Positions 50,461 through 61,340 of a DNA stretch of 64,000 bases are shown here, one piece after another. The stretch lies in assembly GCA_022385805.1 (NCBI GenBank), contig MU277728.1, positions 113,798-177,797 on the forward strand, in the 5' to 3' direction. A program made the position numbers and the translations under genes. This stretch comes from Pilatotrama ljubarskyi (taxonomy: Eukaryota > Basidiomycota > Agaricomycetes > Polyporales > Polyporaceae). The notes beneath the pieces were generated by a model. The model did no database searches. It saw only the letters and a list, made by a program, of their open reading frames with translations, and had not been told where the DNA came from. Within the stretch, counting starts at the first letter, position 1. Every line of letters starts with the position of its first letter.

Positions 50461-51268
50461 ATGGTATTGCCTTCCTTCACGACCCTCCTGACCTCGCTTG
50501 CCGCCATGCCCCTGGTGCTGCGAGTAACGCTGAAGAGCACGGACTTTTCGAAGGCAAGTTCGAATTTCAAAAATATCGTGCATGTACGAACCGTGTAGCA
50601 GACATTTCAGGAGCTTTTTCATGTGCTCTTCAAGGCCTGGCTGATCGCCTGGCCCCTGGCCTTTCCCGGAGGGCTCGTCGTCATCAAGTGCTGGAGGGGA
50701 GGAGGCTCGCTTGACCTCATCGCACGCACATGCGTCTGGCTGGGCCGAATACGCGAGTACTTCCGACCACGATACAACACATACCGCACAATTGCAGAAG
50801 AGGAAGAATACTGGAAGGCATCAGAGAGAACCCGCCGGGCCTATCGGGCTTCGGACGCCAATACGACACCGGCCGGTGCGCCTCTGGTGAGATACTATGT
50901 GCCAAAACTGCCGCCGACGTACCGGGAGAGGGTGGAGGTGGGTTCGGAGGCGAGAGAGTACCAGCTCTCACCGAGAATATTCTGCAAGTGGCACAGAATG
51001 GTCTTCCGGGGGCCGGTAGGGTTGCAGTTCGTTGGACGAGGTGAGGGTACTCACCCTGGTCGCGAAGATGCACCCCACGCTGCAAGAGGCCGCGAAACAC
51101 ATTCGCTACTACAGCAATCGCGATCGACGAGAGATATACAGAATATCCCGGTTCTTGACGGACGAAGAGGTCTTTTGCAGGAAATGGCGATGGACGATGC
51201 GTTATGCTGTGATGTGGAGGCGGTGGCTGGGCACGAAGGGGCCTGACGTGGCTGTTGTGTTCGAATAG
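50461..51268 (+). CDS. Unrecognised small basic protein
   Basis: I do not recognise this protein. The likely start is the ATG at 50461 (MVLPSFTTLLTSLAAMPLVL); one at 50376 is also in frame. A very short intron of 30-40 nt (ending at the ATTTCAG near 50610) joins to ELFHVLFKAWLIAWPLAFPG, which is hydrophobic. The rest is rich in Arg, Tyr and Glu (RIREYFRPRYNTYRTIAEEE, then VRYYVPKLPPTYRERVEV). An intron ending at GTTGCAG (about 51026) leads to LDEVRVLTLVAKMHPTLQEA and then KHIRYYSNRDRREIYRISRF, ending AVVFE. The donor of the last intron is unclear. Base composition and codon use look coding on this strand; the 213-codon frame opposite has no motif. It is tail-to-tail with GRC3. Confidence 0.5.
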
Positions 51269-51356
51269 TGTACTTTTATGTATGCCTATTGTAGCCCTGG
51301 CGGCACGTATATCAGCATTCCTGCACACTCCAACTTCTATGGGATAGTTACACACC

Positions 51357-53864
51357 TCACATCTGACCCTTCCTCATCAGGTTGCGCCGTACTCTCCGCC
51401 GTTCACCTCCTGCACCCTCGCCCTTCCCCCAGCGAAGGTAAGGGACCTTGCCGCGCTCATAGCCAGCGATATCTCCGCCGTCGTCGAGAGTACGGAAGTC
51501 CAGCATACCCCAGACCGGCAGCTGCAGCTCGCCCTTGACAAGTACTCGGGCCGAAGCGAGAAGATGAGTTGGTACGGGAGTGAGGAGTTGAACATGTGTC
51601 TTGGGAGGGGGAGAGATGGCTCGAACGAGGCCAAGGCCGACGCATCTTGACGTGTTCGGTATTGGGGGCGTGGCGCCTTGTTCGTAGTGGAAAGGCCCCG
51701 GGCCGGAGTCGTCTAGCGGTGATTGCACCTCGAGAGTGCCTGGCTCACAAGCCACGATGCCGACGACAGCGCAGTTGAGCGCTCTGTGCAGCTCTGAGGG
51801 TACGACATCCTCCGAGCCTGCGCCAGTCAGTACGAGCTTCTCGAAGGCGGCTTGCCAGTCGACTTCGTATGGTGGTTGAGCGCAGAGAGGCAGAGAGGTG
51901 TTCCACGCAACGGCGACTGGGGAAGAGTAAGGTGGTGGATGTGGTTCCTGAGGAAAGACAGCATGGAAGTAGGACAAGATGGAGAGATTGCGCTGGTCTG
52001 CTGCGGTATAATGGGAGGTGGTAGGCAACGGGGCCACGGTCTCGACCACATGAATCCGAGGGGCACCGGTGCTATATGATTGGACACCGGAGGGCGCAGC
52101 ATAAGCCTGCTCATCATCGCTTGAGGAGAAGGCGAAGATATCGCTAGGTTCTACGATTGCCTCGACCTTGCGTGCGAGATCAGCACCCAAACCTCTCGTC
52201 CAGCCCATGGTGTTCACAACAAGCGGTATCGACGAGCCGGTGCGGCCATCATCTTCCTCAACGCCATCCTCGTCCAATACCGCGTTTCGCACATCAATCT
52301 CGTATTGCTGCACGAGAGCCTGAATAGAATCCAGATAATGCGATGGCGACGTCTTCGGCGAAGTCGCGCCTGTGAAGTGCGCGGCGAACGGTATGCTGGG
52401 GTGCGTGAAGGTGGGACCTACAATAAATTATTCAACACTGGACGAATGCTACCGCGAGGGCTCCAGTGCTCACCGAAGAGAGGTTGCTCGACCACATTGA
52501 GGCTGACCATGCCGCCCGGAGTGAATTCGGACTGTCCGAGGTCGCATTCTAGATATGCGACGCGACGGAACCTGCACACTGTCGGCATGGTACACGAGAT
52601 GGAAGAATCGATAGGTGTGCGCACCTTGAGAGCAGTTTGTTGAGCAACAACCGTGCCAAAGTGCTCTTTCCAGCGTTCCTGGGACCCTTCACCATGAAGA
52701 CACGCCGCCGTGTGCGTGCGTCTTCTTCATCAGCGGGAAGTACGTCATCTGTAGCAGCAGTCCATGTTGGGGGAATGACGAGGGGAGAAGTATCGGGCGT
52801 CTGGAGGGGCAGCTGGACGCACAGAGGTCGTCTTAGATGACGGCATATAGGAATGTATTCGAAGAACGTACAAAGTACACGTTTTCGAGACCGAAGTCAA
52901 ACCGCGCTTGGTCGCGCTGCCAGCGCGAGGGCGCGAAAAAGCCGTCAAACGTTCTGCAGATCCGACCCAATCCTTCGACGCCTGTACACAGCGCCTGCAA
53001 CAAGACGACAGCGTCGCAAGCGGACGCTGCATCCGCAACATGGCCAGGCAGCTTCACCCGCGGTGCCGAGCCTGAATCAGAAGGGCTGTATGGGAGACAT
53101 ATAATAACAGGAAGAGGGGCCGAGCGAGGAGCATAGACAGGGTGCGCAGTTGAGGAGACCGACAGAGGGACCCCGGCGAGAGTGATGGCCCCATGTAGGA
53201 CGGTCAGAGAATAGGCACCCAGGAAAGCGACGGTGTCGGAAGCTTTGAGTAACAGAACGGTGCGCTTCTGGGCAGAGTCACCAGCAGCCGGGAGATGGAA
53301 GACGTTTTGGTCTAGGACGGGTTTGAACGTCGAGAGAATCCTGGACTCGTCTGAAGCGGGTTGTCGGTGAGAGACAGGGGCATCGAGTAGGACAAGTTCG
53401 TCTCCTTCCCCGCCGTCCTCGTCAGAGGAGTCTGGGAGGGGCGCACTCGGGGACCAGGCGCGCTTGCCACCAGGTCTTGCCGCCCCCGCACGAAGGGGAC
53501 GAGAGCGGGCGTCGTCGTCGTCCGTAGCAGCGCTCGAAGATGCTGCAGAGCTCTCGTCCTCGCTATCGTCGACCAGGATGACATCGTTCTGGGTCGTGAA
53601 CGCGTCTTCCTGCGCAAAGTACCGCGCATGCTGATTTGAGGGGTCCTTGCGGTGTTGCGCTTTCTTTTTCTTCGGGGGATTCCCGGCCGACGCGCTTGGC
53701 TTGCGTTTCGAAGGAGGCTTTTGAGACGACGACGGTTTCGAGCGAGCCGCTTTCTTGGATTCGGGTTCTGGACTAGGAATTGCAGCAGAGGTCTGTGTTT
53801 CTGCGGGTGCTTGTGTTTGCGCTTGGGCAAGACGCGCTTTCCGCGCCGCGACCGCGCTCAGCAT
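51357..53864 (-). CDS. GRC3: Polynucleotide 5'-hydroxyl kinase Grc3 (NOL9 family)
   Basis: RNA kinase that works with the Las1 nuclease to process ITS2 of pre-rRNA in the nucleolus. The start MLSAVAARKARLAQAQ (53864) is followed by a basic, disordered nuclear leader (KRKPSASAGNPPKKKKAQ) and an acidic stretch (VDDSEDESSAASSS). The N-terminal domain has QNVFHLPAAGDSAQ and GAYSLTVLHGAITLAGVPL (about 53280-53150). After an intron whose donor lies inside the codon for Val in GLENV (about 52873) the chain reads RPLCVQLPLQTP. The P-loop is VKGPRNAGKSTLAR (about 52690) and the Walker B/lid segment YLECDLGQSEFTPGGMVSL (about 52560-52500), the Clp1/Grc3 signature. Then TMGWTRGLGADL (about 52200). Ends at 51357 (LMRKGQM). 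It is head-to-head with TSR2, another ribosome-assembly gene. Confidence 0.92.
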
Positions 53865-54053
53865 CTTAAGTACTTACTTCGCCTCTGTCGTCTCTCGGAC
53901 GAGTGAAGGTGACGAGAGGGAGCGAAGGAGACGGACGAGGATGAGTGTCGGCGGATATTATTGACGCGCGCGCACACTGATTTCAGGATTTTTGTGGCGG
54001 CGGTCGATTGCTCTCACTTGACTTTGTTGCACTACGGTCTACTACGTCGCGCC
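53865..54053. promoter_or_regulatory. Bidirectional promoter between GRC3 and TSR2
   Basis: 189 bp between two divergent start codons, both of ribosome-maturation genes. Purine-rich on the left (GAGGGAGCGAAGGAGACGGA), with GCGCGCGCACACTG in the middle. I see no TATA box. Co-regulation is inferred. Confidence 0.55.
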
Positions 54054-54629
54054 ATGTCTGCATCGGCTTCTGCACCGTCCAATCCACCGCCGACGTCCGT
54101 TCTCTTTGCGCGCGGCGTCATCGCGCGGCTCGCGTATTGGCCCGCCCTCCGCATCGCCGTCGACCAGGGCTGGGGCGGCCCCGAGTCAGCGGAAAAGCGC
54201 ACATGGCTCGCCTCTGTGCTCGTAGACGACTTTGAGGAGCAAGACCCCAAGCCGGACGTAGATTACGTCGAAGACCGCCTCCTGCAAGTCATGGCGGACG
54301 AGTTCGACGCGGTGCTCGAGGACGGCAGCGCGGAGGCCGTCGCGAAAGATGTCGTCAGGCTGTGGCAGGAAGTCAGCGCGGGCGGGACGGCTCTCCTGAG
54401 CGAGTTTGAGGAAAGGGCGGACAAGCTCCGGGGGAAGAAGGTCCAGGCAGAGGAGGGGGCAGGAGATAACAGCGACTGGGAGGACGACAGCGACGAAGAC
54501 GAGGACGGCGAGGACGACGAGCAAGCTCCCCAGTTGCTCGATCACCCACAACGCACGCCGAAAGAAGAGCCAGAGATGGACGAGGACGGTTTCATCACCG
54601 TCAAGGGAAAGGGCAAAAGCCACAGGTAA
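54054..54629 (+). CDS. TSR2: Pre-rRNA processing protein Tsr2 (Rps26 escortin)
   Basis: Chaperone that carries ribosomal protein eS26 to pre-40S subunits. A single exon of 191 residues. MSASASAPSNPPPTSV is followed by the family core: LFARGVIARLAYWPALRIAV, DQGWGGPESAEKRTWLA and VDYVEDRLLQVMADEFDAVL, all Tsr2 landmarks (WPAL and WGG...EK). The C-terminal third is acidic (DNSDWEDDSDEDEDGED), which fits binding of a basic ribosomal protein, and ends MDEDGFITVKGKGKSHR, where DGFxxV is another conserved Tsr2 mark. I choose 54054 because the upstream in-frame ATG (53961) adds residues unlike the family. Confidence 0.93.
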   Translation: MSASASAPSNPPPTSVLFARGVIARLAYWPALRIAVDQGWGGPESAEKRTWLASVLVDDFEEQDPKPDVDYVEDRLLQVMADEFDAVLEDGSAEAVAKDVVRLWQEVSAGGTALLSEFEERADKLRGKKVQAEEGAGDNSDWEDDSDEDEDGEDDEQAPQLLDHPQRTPKEEPEMDEDGFITVKGKGKSHR

Positions 54630-54827
54630 CACTGTAGACAGAAGGTACGCCGGAATGACTTGCCAGGCATGTGCTCGTTCTCACTCTCCACGACAGACTC
54701 CATCGCTTCATTTATACTGCTGGAATCCAAGACGTGACAAATCACATTAGACTCTAGGTGTACAACAGCACTTTTGTACGATGTCAGCAGGATCTCCCCA
54801 CATCATAGTCGCGATAGCGTAAATCAT

Positions 54828-56072
54828 CTACGACTGGGAGACGAACTTCTTCCCCTTCTCGATGTTCTTCTTGAGTTCGGGCAAGCACGCCTCGAGCAGC
54901 TTCTCCTCCTGGGCGGAGAGCTGGCCGAGAGGGTGGATCTTCTCAACACCGTTGGGCTACAATGCAACCGTCAGTTTTCAGGCCGTCCCGAGGAACGCAG
55001 ATCAACGTACGCCGAGCTCAACGTTGGAAGAGAAGAAGTCAATGCCCTGGTCAGCGAAGAGCGGGCTCTTGACGAACGTGGGCGCGACGACGCCCTTCTC
55101 GCCGTTCATGGCGCGGAGGAGGTCGCCGGTGAAGCGAGCACCGGCGTACGCCATGGAGAGCGTAGCTGAGCCGGCACCATCCTTCGCCTTCACGACCTCA
55201 TCACCACCGAACTGGATGCGGTGAACGAGCTTGTCGTACACCTCACCAGTGAGGTTCTTGCCCTGGGGTGTCTGCGAGAGGAGAGGCACGATGGTCGCGC
55301 CCGAGTGACCGCCGACGACGGTGACCTTGACGTCCCTGGGGTCCGCACCAGCGACGCCGGCGAGGAAGCGCTGGGCACGGACGACATCGAGGGTGGTAAC
55401 ACCGAAGATGTGCGCGGGGTCGTAGACACCAGCCTTTTCGAAGACGGCGGAGACGATGGGGACGGTGGAGTTGACGGGGTTGGAGATGACGAGGACCTTG
55501 GCCTTGGGGGAGACGCGGGCGATGGCGGCGGCGAGGTCGCGAACGATGGAGGCGTTCGTGTTGAAGAGGTCGTCACGGGTCATCTGCGGTTCGGAGTTAG
55601 AACGGGACGGGCGGAACGGCGTCGGGAGAGAAGCTTACACCAGGCTGGGGGGAAAGTCAATCAGTTGCAACGTCAGTGAGGGAGAAGTGGGCAACGAACG
55701 AACCTTGCGGGGAACGCCAGCGGGGATGACGACGACGTCAGTGCCCTCGAGAGCCTGGTCGAGCTTGTCTGCGGGGTAGCCGTTGACCTGGAGGCGAGAG
55801 AGGTGAGGATGGGTGTAGCACGCGCGTGGGAGGAATACACGCACCTCGCTGTTGGTGTCGATGTGGCTGACGTCCGCGGCGACACCGGGGGCACCACGGA
55901 TATCGTAGAGGCTGAGCTCGGTGACGTGAGGGTTGAGCTTGAGGAGGAGGGACAAGGGCTGGCCGATGCCTCCGCCAGCGCCGAGGACGGCGACCTTGGA
56001 CTGGCGAGCAGCGGAGGACGAGAACTGGCGGGACTGGGCCTTGAGAGCACGGGCGGCAGCGCGGGAGAACAT
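54828..56072 (-). CDS. MDH1: Mitochondrial malate dehydrogenase
   Basis: Converts malate and NAD+ to oxaloacetate and NADH in the TCA cycle. The N-terminus [20 protein letters not shown] is a mitochondrial presequence with an RQFSS-type cleavage site. Then [20 protein letters not shown] (NAD-binding loop), [40 protein letters not shown] (joined across two introns at about 55705-55585), and [18 protein letters not shown]. The catalytic His lies in [16 protein letters not shown] (about 55310). The chain ends [19 protein letters not shown] then KKFVSQS after a last intron at about 55010-54960. About 335 residues, four to five introns. All active-site residues are in place. The 3' end is 199 bp from TSR2, convergent. 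Confidence 0.95.
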
Positions 56073-56262
56073 GGCGGGCGTCGTGGACGTCGTGGGCGAC
56101 GGTGAGGAGGAAAGGAAGAATGACGTGGAGGGGAGAAGAGATGACGGAGCGAGCGTGCGAGGCGCGTTTTATTTGATCCTCACGCGCGATCGGAGCGAGT
56201 CGGGAAGCGGGCGCGGCGGCGACGGCGGCACTCGACTCGCTCTCGGAACACACTCGCACGGA
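56073..56262. promoter_or_regulatory. Bidirectional promoter between MDH1 and cyclin C
   Basis: 190 bp between divergent start codons. No TATA box seen; a TTTTATTTGATCC element lies at about 56166. Shared use is inferred from the geometry. Confidence 0.5.
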
Positions 56263-57816
56263 ATGGCGACCGACTTCTGGTCCAGCTCGCACTAGTACGT
56301 CTCTCGTCCTCGTCCTCGTCCCCGTCCTCGCCGCGCAGCTCGTCGCTCACAGGCTCCGCGGCGGCAGCAAACGCTGGATCGTCGACAGGGCCACCCTCCA
56401 CCAGGCCCGCTCAGACGACCTCCAGTACGTCGACAACCCGGAACACCTCGCCTTTCTCAACATCTTCTTTGCAAACCGTACGTCCGCCGACGCCCCCTCG
56501 GCCGCGCTCATGACGCATTCTCTCCAGTCATCGCGAAACTCGGAAAGAAACTCTCCCTCAGGCAGAGAGTGATCGCGACTGCCACCGTGTTCTTCCGCAG
56601 GTTCTACCTCAAGAACTCCTACTGCGAGACAGACCCCTTCATCGTCGCCGCCGCGTGCTGCTACGTCGCCGCCAAGGCGGAAGAGTCGCCCGTGCACATC
56701 AAGAATGTCGTCTCCGACGCCCGCGCCATCTTCGGTACTCCCGCAGCTCTCTCTCATAGCCCCGCACACGTTGATCTTGAGTAGGTGAGGACTACGGCAT
56801 CAAGTCCTTCCCATCGGACAACTCAAAGCTCGCAGAGATGGAGTTCTACCTCGTCGACGAGCTCGAATGCGACCTCACCGTCTTCCATCCCTACCGCACC
56901 CTCATGACCCTCTGCGGAAAGCGCGGTCGCCCCGCCTCAGAAGCTGAGGCGGGCGAGACCGACGACGACCCCAGCGAGGGAAAGCTCCCGCTCAGCGAAA
57001 CCGCCGTTCAGACGGCATGGTGAGCGTGCATCTCTACTCTTACAACTCCGCACTTAGCACCGCGGCGCCAGGTTCATCATCAACGACACCTACCGCTCAG
57101 AGCTTTGTCTGCTCTACCCGCCGCACCTGATTGCCATCGCGGCCATCTATCTCACTCTCGTCTTCAATACGGCTACACGCGCCACTATCCAGACGACCCC
57201 GGCCCATTCTGCAGCGGGCTCGTCCCAGCATACCCAGTCCGAACACTCTTCACGGCGGTCCTCGCGGTCCGCGTCCAACAGCAGCAAGAAACATGCCCAA
57301 CCCCCGGACCTCATAGGATGGATGGCCGGCCTCAACGTCAGCATGTCTCTCGTTGCCACCGTCGCTCAGGAGATCATCTCCCTCTATGCCCTATGGGATC
57401 GCTATGACGAAGATGCCAGCAAGACCGGCGAGTCCGCCAAGGCGGCGGCCTCCCAGAGAGGCATCCATTCTCTGCGAGGCGTGCGCGCCAGGGGATCGGC
57501 TGCTCGCAGTGGTAGCGTGCTTGGTAGCGGTACTGGTAGTAGCGGGGACACGCCTGAAGCGAAAGACGACGCTACGCATACCGACGTTGTTACGCCCATG
57601 TTCCTTGTGCAGCTCTTATTGCGGATGAGAGAGGCGCGTATGGCCGACTTGGCGCACCCCGCCAGTGGGCGACCCGTCGCGGTCAATGACGTGGAACGAC
57701 GGCATTCCACGAGCGATGTGGCCGGCGTCGCTGAGGTTTCCAGCGGAAACTATGTACCATACTACTGCGACGAGTCAATCTGTGTACAACGGTGTAACGA
57801 TATATACGTAGGCTAG
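56263..57816 (+). CDS. SSN8: Cyclin C (Ssn8/Srb11), Mediator kinase module
   Basis: Partner of Cdk8 in the Mediator kinase module, which represses or tunes RNA polymerase II. The start MATDFWSSSHY is characteristic of cyclin C and the last codon is split by the first intron (exon 1 is 56263-56294, exon 2 starts at 56368). Then KRWIVDRATLHQARSDDLQY, FLNIFFANLIAKLGKKLSLR (across an intron), and the cyclin-box core QRVIATATVFFRRFYLKNSY (about 56565-56625) with DPFIVAAACCYVAAKAEESP. The second repeat has EMEFYLVDELECDLTVFHPY (about 56835) and AWFIINDTYRSELCLLYPPH. An Ala/Ser-rich insertion (about 57190-57300) precedes PPDLIGWMAGLNVSM. A C-terminal extension of about 130 residues (from about 57420) is Ser/Gly-rich and not part of the cyclin fold; its end may be over-read. 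The stop lies 27 bp from that of the next gene. Confidence 0.92.
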
Positions 57817-57843
57817 AGTCATGGTGAAGAGCGATGTGTGGGA

Positions 57844-60800
57844 CTACCCGCTCTTCGTACCCGGGAAGAGTGCCTCGCGGGCCCGGTCCGCCTCAGCTTC
57901 CTCCTCCGGTTTTGGCCCTTCAACATGTTCATGCTCGGGATCCGCTTGCGTCGCAGACTCAGCAGCTGATGATGACAAGTTACTGGTGCTGTCCGAGAAC
58001 GAGCTGGTCTGTGACGCATCCTCGGTAGATGAGGGGTCCTGCGATGACGGTGCCGCTTCGGATGGCTCCACGCTCACAGTGCTGACCACCTTGGCCTCCT
58101 GGGCGCCTTCCTCTACTACACGTGGTACCTCACTTTGCTTGCTCTTCAAGTCATTGTGCGGGTGTTCTCCAAAGATGTCTCGTCCGGGCTCCGCCTGGCC
58201 GAACGCGACGGTGGTCGTGTCTGGCTCTGGTGGGAGCTGAAGCTTCACGGGTTCGCCTATAGGGACTGCACCGATGCCTCCCTGGTGAGCGGGCGGAATG
58301 TTGACGACGGCAGGCGAAGAGGCGTGGGCTGTAGGAGCGATGGTGCTCTTATACTGCGAATACTGTAGAGGACTGTCAGCAAGATCATCGCAGTCGGGCA
58401 TCGGCCACTTACGTCGTCGAGAAAGTCATTGCTACAGACAGTGGTGTGAGTGGGGGAAACATCACCTTGGCGTGAATGCGCTCACCACGAGAAATCCCAT
58501 GTCTTCAGCCATCTTGCCTTTTGGCATTTCGCCTTGGTCCACGGCAGTCCGTAGGCGATGGGACTGAAGTACGAGTAATTCCACACGGCAATCACTAGCA
58601 ACACCGCTGCGATCTGTAAGCGAACACGGGGTCGCAGCGTTGAGGTGACAAGGTCGAATACGCTGCAAGCAAGCAGGATCGCGAAGTAGAGCGCAGGCAA
58701 GTAGTGATGGAGGAACAGCTGGCGGCCCATGAGGTAGAAGGGCAGATAATGCAATGCCCAGCCAACGAATAGGAAGCCGCAAAGCGTGTCGTACTTCACC
58801 ACTTTGGCTGTCGAATGAACGGTGAGAGCTGGACCGGCAACAACAATTGCTGCGCTTACTGTTGTCGAAGTCGCGGTAGCCTCGCTTCGCACGGAGTACG
58901 AGGAAGCCGCGGACAGCAGCATACATGCAGACAGCAGCAGTACTCAGCCACCAGACGATCGGGTTGCCAAGCAGGTAGATCTGGCGGTGATCCTTGACCC
59001 AGAAGTTCTACGCCACGAGGTCAAGACTTCGAGCACGGGGAAATAAAGAAATGCTCACAATGCCACGACGGAGGCGAGGCCATGCTTCAGGACGAGAGTC
59101 GTAGGTATGACGATCAGTGAGACCAGCATTCGTAGTCCACATGACTCTTTGCAACTCCCAGAATTTTGCCAAGAATCCGGGCAGCTTGTAGTTGACCTTC
59201 GGGGCATCCGGAGGGACTACGTCTCATCAGTGTTGTGCAGTAAGCTCGAGAGTAAGCAACCTACATTTCGGGTGATTCGAAGTCTCGATGTACCATAGCG
59301 AGTTCGCCAAGACGGCTTGCTTGTTACAAGTGACCTCCTGCTGCTCGTACGCCCAGTCTGGGAGCTTCACCTTGTGCGAGAACAGGTAGCAGCCGGTCAT
59401 CGGATGTTTCAACCTGAACTGTGTCCGGAGCGTCCTTAGTCGCTTCGACGACTCCTTGTCTCGCTTGTCGCCCTTGTAGATCTCGACGATCCAGTCGTCG
59501 TTCGCATCCCCAGCATAGCCAGGGATACCGTATCCGGAGACCTCGTTTTGGAAGTCGACGTCAGACACCGGCGGCCGGATATCGTGCGAGTGAAGCGACT
59601 TGTCAGTCTGAATGTGACGGATCTTGACACGAGTACCGTGTGTGATGTACGAGATGTCTTCATCCATCCAAACTGTGTACGGATCGCCCGGGGCGGTAGC
59701 ATTCACAATACGCCAGTCATTATTGCTATCGCGGTGCGGATACAGGGTGACTTGCTGCTCTGTGGCCAGAAAAATGTCAGAACTCGTATAAGGGCGGTAG
59801 ACTTGAGAGCTTACGTTTGCTACCGCCCGGATAACTGTGCGGATGCGAGTGCAGGTATCCGCCCTGGGTGTTGACATGGCGGATGGTGATCTCGGAGCCA
59901 ACCGCAACATCAGCAAACGTATCCGCCATGCCGCGGCCTCTGAGGGTATGCTGGAATTCGGAACTCATGAATCCATCACCCTCACCAGAGTTCGACAGGA
60001 TGAGGAAGTGAATGCCGAACATCGCCATGTAGAAGATGAGCGGTATCAAGATGAGACAGATTGCACGGGCTATGAAGTGCTTGATCCAAAGTCTGGCGGA
60101 GACGCGAAGATCACCGAGGAGCGTCCAGAGTTGTTTGAGGGTGCCCAGGCCAACGGTGGCGATGGTGAACAGACCGACCCACTTGCAGCTGACAACGGCG
60201 CCGAGGGAGAGGCCGGTCATGGAAAGCCAGATCCACCAGGACTCGGTGAACGGTTCGTAATGGTCCTCGTTGCAGAAAGCAGTCCAAGCGAACGTGGTGA
60301 GAGCGGTGAAGAAGATGAGCGGAGAGTCGAGCAGGATATGTCGGGACTGGGTGATCAAGCCATTTTCGAAAGTGATGAAGAGCGAGGCCAACAGTGCGGT
60401 CGTAACACGACAATCGAGGGCACGAAGAGTAAGGTAAGCGAGCGGAATAGTGGCAATGCCCATGAGAGCAGGGACCATACGCATGGCGACGTAAGGTACG
60501 TTCTCATACACTCTACGGAAGGCAATGTCAGGTGCCGCAGCGGTATGCTGTTGAGAGCAAAACGCACTTTGCGATGTCCTTGAAATCAAAATTACCGTCA
60601 TAGCCGGAGAGCCATCCGGCGAGGGTAATGAGGAGTTTGGCGAGAGGGGGATGGACGTCGACGAAATAAGAAGACTTGATATATCTAGAAGCGAACTTGC
60701 CGAAGTGCACCTCGTCGAAACTGACGCATATAGTTAGCGTACATCAATATATCCTAGCGGCAAAGACACCTACACTACACTGTTCGGTTGGGAAATGCGG

Positions 60801-61039
60801 AACAGGCGCACTCCGCAGGCAATCAGGAGCACTACGACGAGGAGCTTCCACTCTGCAGGAGCGAGATTGAGGCCGCCGATGGCATGAGCCTTGCGACCTG
60901 GACGGAGGCCTTTGGAGGCTGCTTCGCGTCGCTCGTCTGCGTCGAGATGGTCGTGTCGTGGGTGGGGAAAGCGGGGCCCCGATTGAGAGAGCTTCCCTGG
61001 TGGCGAAGGCTGCCTGCGTGCTCGGACGCTGCCCGACAT
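57844..61039 (-). CDS. PMT4: Protein O-mannosyltransferase (GT39), probably PMT4 type
   Basis: ER enzyme that moves mannose from dolichyl-phosphate-mannose to Ser/Thr of secretory proteins. The start at 61039 ([17 protein letters not shown]) is cytosolic; the first membrane helix is [18 protein letters not shown]. The catalytic Asp-Glu pair is in [15 protein letters not shown] (joined across an intron at about 60775-60715), followed by [17 protein letters not shown]. Then [20 protein letters not shown] and [20 protein letters not shown] (about 60360-60310). Three MIR motifs follow: [39 protein letters not shown] and [19 protein letters not shown] (about 59870-59350). C-terminal helices end in [16 protein letters not shown] and LLKTWDFS-like residues. 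ENGLITQSR and the final YGLPW suggest the PMT4/POMT1 subfamily; I have not ruled out PMT2. A tail of about 185 residues rich in Ser, Glu and Pro (57844-58401) follows the last helix. Confidence 0.85.
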
Positions 61040-61340
61040 GCTCGCGCGTTCTACCTCGGGTATGTATGCTGCTCAGAGGTGAAGAAGGAGAAAAAAAGGA
61101 GAGTTCGAGCCAGCGAGATACCAAAGTCCGTGAGGAAGGGCCGAGGGATAAGTAAGAGATGAACGTCGAGAGTTGGGAGAGGATGGATGAATGCTGCGCG
61201 CGGGCAGTCGACGTGGTGGGCGGTACACAGCCACGTGATCGACATCATGGGCGTAGCGCACGTGACCAAAGCCCGCATCTGCAATTTCGAGTCTCGAGTC
61301 TTCTCCTCGCGTCCGTTCGTCTACCCTTTGCTCCATCATC
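61040..61340. promoter_or_regulatory. Bidirectional promoter between PMT and CCT2
   Basis: 301 bp between divergent start codons. It contains CACGTGATCGAC at about 61232 (an E-box CACGTG) and GCACGTGACC at about 61258 (a second CACGTG), the two cores about 27 bp apart. The E-box pair resembles the single one in the RPC1/proteasome gap. Confidence 0.55.

Noticed and set aside
50717..51355. 213-codon minus-strand frame opposite the small basic protein
   Set aside because: Pro/His/Ser-rich without motif; the plus strand gives a protein with spliced exons and balanced composition. I remain only moderately sure.
53961..54053. Upstream in-frame ATG for TSR2
   Set aside because: It would add 31 residues unlike the family and would fill half of the GRC3/TSR2 promoter gap.
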